Assembly: GCA_016709145.1 (NCBI GenBank)
Contig: JADJEK010000007.1
Coordinates: 1 to 64,000, forward strand
DNA from: Planctomycetota bacterium
Lineage (GTDB): Bacteria; Planctomycetota; B15-G4; JADJEK01
DNA length: 64,000 bases
Direction: 5' to 3'
Below the pieces are notes generated by a model. That model did no database searches, was not told where the DNA came from, and saw only the letters and a program-made list of their open reading frames with translations. The translations under genes were made by a program, and so were the position numbers. Of this stretch, positions 60,248-64,000 are shown piece by piece; the first letter of the stretch is position 1, and the number at the start of each line of letters is the position of its first letter.

Positions 60248-62290
60248 ATGAATCGTTCGATGGGTCCTCTTCTGGTCGTCCTCGGCCTGCTCGCGGTCGG
60301 CGCGGTGATCGGGATCAGTCTGTTCTTCAGCGACGAACAAACGGCGACGCCGGACAAGACCGAGGTCACGGCAATGAAGCCGCAGACCGACGCGCCCGTC
60401 GACGAAACCCCGACCGTCGCGCCGGAAGTCGACCCGACCCGGACCGCGACCGAAGCCGCGACGCGCACCGAGAACCCGACCGGCGACACCGAGTCGCTGG
60501 CCAAGGGCACGGGCGGACTGTCCGGCGCCGTGGTGCGGCAGGACAACCCGAGCGTCCCGGTCGCGGGCGCCGTCGTCGAACTGTTCATCGGCCCGGAGAA
60601 CGCCGCGTTCAACTTCCAAGGTACGCGCCGCCCCACCGGCCGGACCGAGACCACCGCGGCCGACGGCACGTTCACGTTCGACGAGCTACCGCCGAACACG
60701 GGCTACTGCCTGGTCGCCACCGCCGAAGGCTTCGCTCCGTCCGAGGCCGCGGGCATCGTCGTGCGTGACGACGACTTCTCCGTGCGCGACCTCGAGATGA
60801 GTGCGGGATCGTGCATCTCCGGCGAAGTCACGGATCTGTACGGCACCCCGATCGCGGGCGCGCGCGTCGACCTGTTCGATTCGATGGCGCTCGCGCTGCT
60901 CGCGCAGCCCGGCCCGCGCAAGCCGATGCGTTCGATGACGGTCGACGCGGCCGGTAAGTACGCGTTCTGCAACGTGTCGCTGAAGTCGTTCGAGGTCGTG
61001 GCGTCGGCCGCGAGCTTCCCGACCACGTCGAAGAGCCAGACCCAGGTGTTCCAGGTCGGCGATCAAGTCATCAACTTCGCGCTCGGCGAAGCGCTCTCGA
61101 TCGCGGGCTTCGTCGTCGACGAGCAAGGACGTTCGCTGAAGGGTGCGACGATCACGGCCTATCAGATCGGCCAGCTGCCCGAATCCGGGACGTCGAAGAG
61201 CGAAGCGGTCAGTGCGCCCAACGGCAGCTTCACGCTGGCGGGCTTGGCCAAGGGCCAGTACATGATCACGGGCAAGGCCGAGGGCTACAGCCTGAAGAAC
61301 CATGGCCAGGTCGACGCCGGCGCCAACGACGTGCGCGTCGCGCTCGAACCGCAGGGCGCCGTGCTCGGCCGCGTCTCGGACGCGACGACGGCGCGCGCGG
61401 TCACGCAGTTCCGCCTGGTGTTGAAGCGCAAGGTCAACGAGAACGCCGCGGTGCCGACGACGCAGACGATCGACGTGCGCCACGGCTCCGGCGAGTACGA
61501 GTTCATCGGCATCGATCCGGGAGCGTGGGTCCTCGAAGCGCAAGCGCCGGGCTACGCGAACGCGTCGTCGCGCGATCTGATCATCGCCAAGGGCGATCGC
61601 ATCACGGGCGTCGACATCGTGATGGACAAGGGCGGCTCGGTGTCCGGCATCGTCACCGACGCCTCGGGCGGCCCGATCGCGGGTGCGACGGTGCGCCTGA
61701 ACGAGAACAACTACCAACGCAACCCGCTCAGCGACTTGTTCGAGTCGATGCAGCCGGCGAGCCGGCCGCAGCGCAAGACGACGACGACCGACGCGAAGGG
61801 CGCGTTCAGCATCGCGCTGATCGTGCCGGGCACGTACCAGGTCGCCGTCTCCAAGACCAAGTACTCCGACAACTCGATGAACGGCGTGATCATCGAGCGC
61901 AATCAGAACAACGACCTCGGCCGCATCACGCTGTCGTCGGGCGGCACGATCCGCGGGCAGTGCTTCGACCAGAACGGCAAGCCGTACACGGACGGCACGA
62001 TCAGCGTGTCGTCGTACGTGCCGCCGGCGGCGCCGGGCGTGACCATCGCTCCGACCCCGAACAACGAGTCCCGCCAAGTGAAGGCCGAATACAACGGCAC
62101 GTTCGAAGTCACGAACTTGAAGCCCGGCGAGTACGTGGTCCAACTCATGCCGGGTCGCATCGAAGGCAAGGACGTCAACCCGTTCCTGCAAATGGTGCTG
62201 AGCCAGAAGACCGAACAGCGCATCCGCGTCGAGGACGGCAAGATTTCGACGGTGAGCTTGACGGTCCCGGCGCAACCCGAAGGCAAGTGA
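60248..62290 (+). CDS. Anchored multidomain protein with carboxypeptidase-regulatory-like repeats
   Basis: The 680-residue protein starts with one membrane anchor (about 5-27, LLVVLGLLAVGAVIGISLFF) and a Thr/Pro/Glu-rich linker. The rest is a chain of about five or six beta-sandwich modules of the carboxypeptidase regulatory-like (CnaB/transthyretin-like) type. Each has the pattern G-x-V-x-D-x-x-G-x-P-I-A-G-A: SGEVTDLYGTPIAGARVDLF, AGFVVDEQGRSLKGATITAY and SGIVTDASGGPIAGATVRLN are the clearest. Modules end with motifs such as GSFTLAGLAKGQYMITGKAEG. Such proteins are extracellular or periplasmic binders or spacers; no catalytic residues are visible. Its stop overlaps a GTG that could start a GPGG-repeat peptide. 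Confidence 0.85.
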   Translation: MNRSMGPLLVVLGLLAVGAVIGISLFFSDEQTATPDKTEVTAMKPQTDAPVDETPTVAPEVDPTRTATEAATRTENPTGDTESLAKGTGGLSGAVVRQDNPSVPVAGAVVELFIGPENAAFNFQGTRRPTGRTETTAADGTFTFDELPPNTGYCLVATAEGFAPSEAAGIVVRDDDFSVRDLEMSAGSCISGEVTDLYGTPIAGARVDLFDSMALALLAQPGPRKPMRSMTVDAAGKYAFCNVSLKSFEVVASAASFPTTSKSQTQVFQVGDQVINFALGEALSIAGFVVDEQGRSLKGATITAYQIGQLPESGTSKSEAVSAPNGSFTLAGLAKGQYMITGKAEGYSLKNHGQVDAGANDVRVALEPQGAVLGRVSDATTARAVTQFRLVLKRKVNENAAVPTTQTIDVRHGSGEYEFIGIDPGAWVLEAQAPGYANASSRDLIIAKGDRITGVDIVMDKGGSVSGIVTDASGGPIAGATVRLNENNYQRNPLSDLFESMQPASRPQRKTTTTDAKGAFSIALIVPGTYQVAVSKTKYSDNSMNGVIIERNQNNDLGRITLSSGGTIRGQCFDQNGKPYTDGTISVSSYVPPAAPGVTIAPTPNNESRQVKAEYNGTFEVTNLKPGEYVVQLMPGRIEGKDVNPFLQMVLSQKTEQRIRVEDGKISTVSLTVPAQPEGK

Positions 62291-62574
62291 CCGAGCCAGG
62301 CGCCGCGGCGACCGCGACTCCTCAGGGCCACGGCCCGGGCATTGGCCCGGGTGGCGGCCCGGGTGGCGGCCCGGGTGCTGGCCCGGGTGGCGGCCCGGGT
62401 GGCGGCCCGGGTGGCGGCCCGGGTGGCGGCCCGGGTGCTGGCCCGGGTGGCGGCCCGGGTGGCGGCCCGGGTGCTGGCCCGGGTGGTTCCTCTGCCCGCG
62501 GCGCCGCTCAGCGTGGGCTGAAGACCGTCGCCGCGTTCCAGAGCACGCGGCGTGCTCCGCGTGGCGACTCGTAG
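62287..62574 (+). CDS. Candidate GPGG-repeat small protein (95 aa)
   Basis: A GTG at 62287 overlaps the preceding TGA in the same GTGA pattern used by four other genes in the window. The frame runs 95 codons: a short VTEPGAAATATPQGHGPG lead, then repeats of GPGG and GPGA encoded by the 12-bp array, and a basic end (RGLKTVAAFQSTRRAPRG) that overlaps the converging gene by 67 bases. Four-residue GPGX repeats make a flexible or elastic chain. Against a real gene are its dependence on the DNA repeat and the antisense overlap. No signal peptide is present, so I treat it as a candidate only. Confidence 0.3.
   Translation: MTEPGAAATATPQGHGPGIGPGGGPGGGPGAGPGGGPGGGPGGGPGGGPGAGPGGGPGGGPGAGPGGSSARGAAQRGLKTVAAFQSTRRAPRGDS
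62332..62487. repeat. 12-bp tandem array, GGCCCGGG core (13 units)
   Basis: Thirteen 12-base units start every 12 bases from 62332 to 62476. Nearly all read GGCCCGGGTGGC or GGCCCGGGTGCT; the first ends CATT and the last ends TGGT. The order of GGC and GCT tails suggests a higher-order unit duplicated once. The same core and unit length make the 7-unit array at 32140-32223. Confidence 0.97.
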
Positions 62575-64000
62575 ATCACCGAGCGCAACTCCGCCGCGAC
62601 GCGGCGCGCCGTCGGGTCGCTCGTGCGCAGCGGTGCGAGTTCGAGCGCGAGTCGAGACGCGTAGGTCTGATCTTCGTCCTCGACCTCCTCCAACGTCGCG
62701 AGGCGCAGCGTCTCGATCCAGAGCGGTCGCAACGTCGACGGCACCGCGTCGACGTGGAAGCGCGAGGAACGACCGAGTCCCGGCACCGCGGCGCAGAGCC
62801 CTTCCGCGACCAAGGGGTGCACGGCGGGAGCCGCGAGGACGTCTGCCCAGCGCGGACAAGGACCGAACGACGTCGGAGTCGCCTCACCGCGCCGCGCCAT
62901 GGCCGCCCATGCGATCGCCAGTTCGCGCGCGTCGCCCGCGGGAAGCGCTCCGCCGCGGAACGGCCAAGCCAGCGCGCGCACCGCGCGCGTCGACGATTCG
63001 AACGACCACGGACGCAACACCGCGTCGCCGGCGTGATCGTTCGCGCACTGCAGCGTCCACACCGCTTCGAGCGCCTGGCGCAACGCGACTTCGGGCACTC
63101 CGCCGGCGAACGCCGCCGTGGCGAGTTCCGGTCGGTCCGCCGCACGCGGATCGATCTCGATCAGCGTGCGCAACGCCTCGATGCGCGCGGCCGGGTCTGG
63201 CGACGTGCGCGCGATCGCGGTCCATGACGGCACGGTCTCCACGTCGCGCGCGGCCGCGGCCGCGAACGCGCACAGGCTCGCGAAGCGTCGGGCCGCGTCG
63301 GCGTCGAGTTCGGGAACGAAGCCGTCCGCCGCGAGTCGACGCGCGAACTCGGAGTCGCGCGCGAGTCGGGTCGCGAGGCGCACGAGTTCCTCGTCGCCGC
63401 CGTCGACGAGGACGGCGCGGACCAGCGTGGGCGACGAGGCCTCGGCTTGCGCGTCGGCGCCGATCGCGCGCAGCAACGGCACGTCCGGATGCGCGACGAA
63501 CGCGCGCGCCGCGACGTTCGCCGCTCCGCGGATGCGCACGGCCCCGACCACCGCCGCGATCGCGGCATCGTCGACGCCGTCGGCGAGCAATGCGTCGAGG
63601 CATCGCAACACACCGCGCTCGTCCCCATCCGCGTCGGCGTCGTCACGACCGCGCGGCGCGAGCAACAGCACGAGTCCGGCGTCCACGACTTCGAGCTCGG
63701 AGCCTTCCAACCAGCGTGCGAGCAGTCCCGAAGCTGTGCTCCGCGCGAGCTGATGCGCGTCGAGCATGCGCGTGCCCGCGCTCTTGACGCGCGGATGCAA
63801 CGCCAATCCGCGTCGACCGGGCGCCGTCTGTTCGAGCCAGGTCAACGCGATCGGCCACGACACCGGCGAACCGATCGGCCACTCGAGTCCGACTTGCGTC
63901 CCCTCTTCGAACGCCGGATCGTTGCCGGGCTTCTTCGACGGCGGTGGCTCACGCCGCGCCCATTCGGCGAGCAACAGAGCACGCAGCAAGTCGACGGCGA
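62508..64000 (-). CDS. Alanine-rich helical-repeat protein, N-terminally truncated by the window edge
   Basis: The frame is open to base 64000, so the start is missing; about 497 residues are visible to the TGA at 62508. The sequence is rich in Ala, Arg and Leu, and long stretches are predicted helical with a repeat-like rhythm: DPAARIEALRTLIEIDPRAA and VPEVALRQALEAVWTLQCAN resemble HEAT/ARM-type units. There are no catalytic motifs, cysteine clusters or membrane helices in the visible part. HEAT-like proteins of this composition are common and functionally diverse, so no role is claimed. The gene converges with the carboxypeptidase-regulatory-like gene across the repeat array. Confidence 0.65.
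   Translation of the reverse strand, partial: AVDLLRALLLAEWARREPPPSKKPGNDPAFEEGTQVGLEWPIGSPVSWPIALTWLEQTAPGRRGLALHPRVKSAGTRMLDAHQLARSTASGLLARWLEGSELEVVDAGLVLLLAPRGRDDADADGDERGVLRCLDALLADGVDDAAIAAVVGAVRIRGAANVAARAFVAHPDVPLLRAIGADAQAEASSPTLVRAVLVDGGDEELVRLATRLARDSEFARRLAADGFVPELDADAARRFASLCAFAAAAARDVETVPSWTAIARTSPDPAARIEALRTLIEIDPRAADRPELATAAFAGGVPEVALRQALEAVWTLQCANDHAGDAVLRPWSFESSTRAVRALAWPFRGGALPAGDARELAIAWAAMARRGEATPTSFGPCPRWADVLAAPAVHPLVAEGLCAAVPGLGRSSRFHVDAVPSTLRPLWIETLRLATLEEVEDEDQTYASRLALELAPLRTSDPTARRVAAELRSVIYESPRGARRVLWNAATVFSPR

Overview
This is a GC-rich, gene-dense bacterial chromosome segment with about 52 recognisable protein genes and one tRNA. Third codon positions are almost all G or C, so most long open frames on the opposite strand are composition shadows and are left out. 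The gene mix points to a diderm of the PVC/Planctomycetota type. The signs are an ECF-type sigma factor translationally coupled to a Ser/Thr kinase, the futalosine menaquinone pathway, paired secretin-like proteins without a secretion operon, lipid A and lipoprotein genes, a full mreBCD-mrdA-rodA elongasome, and a bacterial microcompartment (BMC) locus. A myxobacterium is the main alternative, because the BMC shell proteins resemble those I recall from Haliangium. This assignment is inference; there is no rRNA in the window.

Layout. 1-5 kb: the end of an alanine-glyoxylate-type aminotransferase, an anchored alpha/beta hydrolase, a heptaheme-cytochrome/TPR protein, a convergent MFS transporter and a STAS protein. 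5.2-8.3 kb (-): glyQS-ptsI. 8.5-12.5 kb (+): mqnC-mqnE-SGNH hydrolase-mqnA, joined by 4-base overlaps. 12.9-17.2 kb (+): a lipoprotein and two secretin-like proteins, closed by a strong terminator. 17.3-19.7 kb (-): an unknown protein and an orphan two-domain ABC permease. 20.1-22.5 kb (+): a B12-binding radical SAM enzyme and a phosphoribosyltransferase. 22.7-25.7 kb (-): clpP, a lipoprotein phosphodiesterase and an unknown protein. 25.9-29.9 kb (+): ilvE, an ACT-domain protein, a DUF1015 protein and lpxB.

29.9-48.0 kb is one continuous minus-strand block. In transcription order it holds moeA-lnt, a coiled-coil envelope protein and a 62-residue membrane protein, mreB-mreC-mreD-mrdA-rodA, a family III CoA-transferase, the BMC genes (BMC-H, CoA-acylating aldehyde dehydrogenase, BMC-H, two BMC-T, and a short EutQ/EutT-like protein with a Pro/Gly repeat), then an ECF sigma factor with its anti-sigma factor. 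The BMC genes suggest an aldehyde is oxidised to acyl-CoA inside a shell. No pentameric vertex protein, PduL or aldolase is present, so the locus is partial or its partners lie elsewhere.

48-64 kb: an intergenic 45-bp duplicated repeat, an RND efflux pair (+), tRNA-Ala(CGC) with a strong terminator, a minus-strand group (ECF-type sigma factor, Ser/Thr kinase, small membrane protein, DUF1579 protein), gpmI with a cyclodeaminase-family protein, a YugP-type membrane zinc protease, a large anchored protein with carboxypeptidase-regulatory-like repeats (+), a 12-bp tandem repeat array that may encode a GPGG-repeat peptide, and a partial helical-repeat protein (-) running off the right edge.

Most notable non-coding signals: a two-hairpin element with a conserved 12-nt linker found just downstream of both clpP and the YugP-type gene; two 12-bp GGCCCGGG-core arrays 30 kb apart; and the 45-bp direct repeat with an attached palindrome at 48.1 kb.
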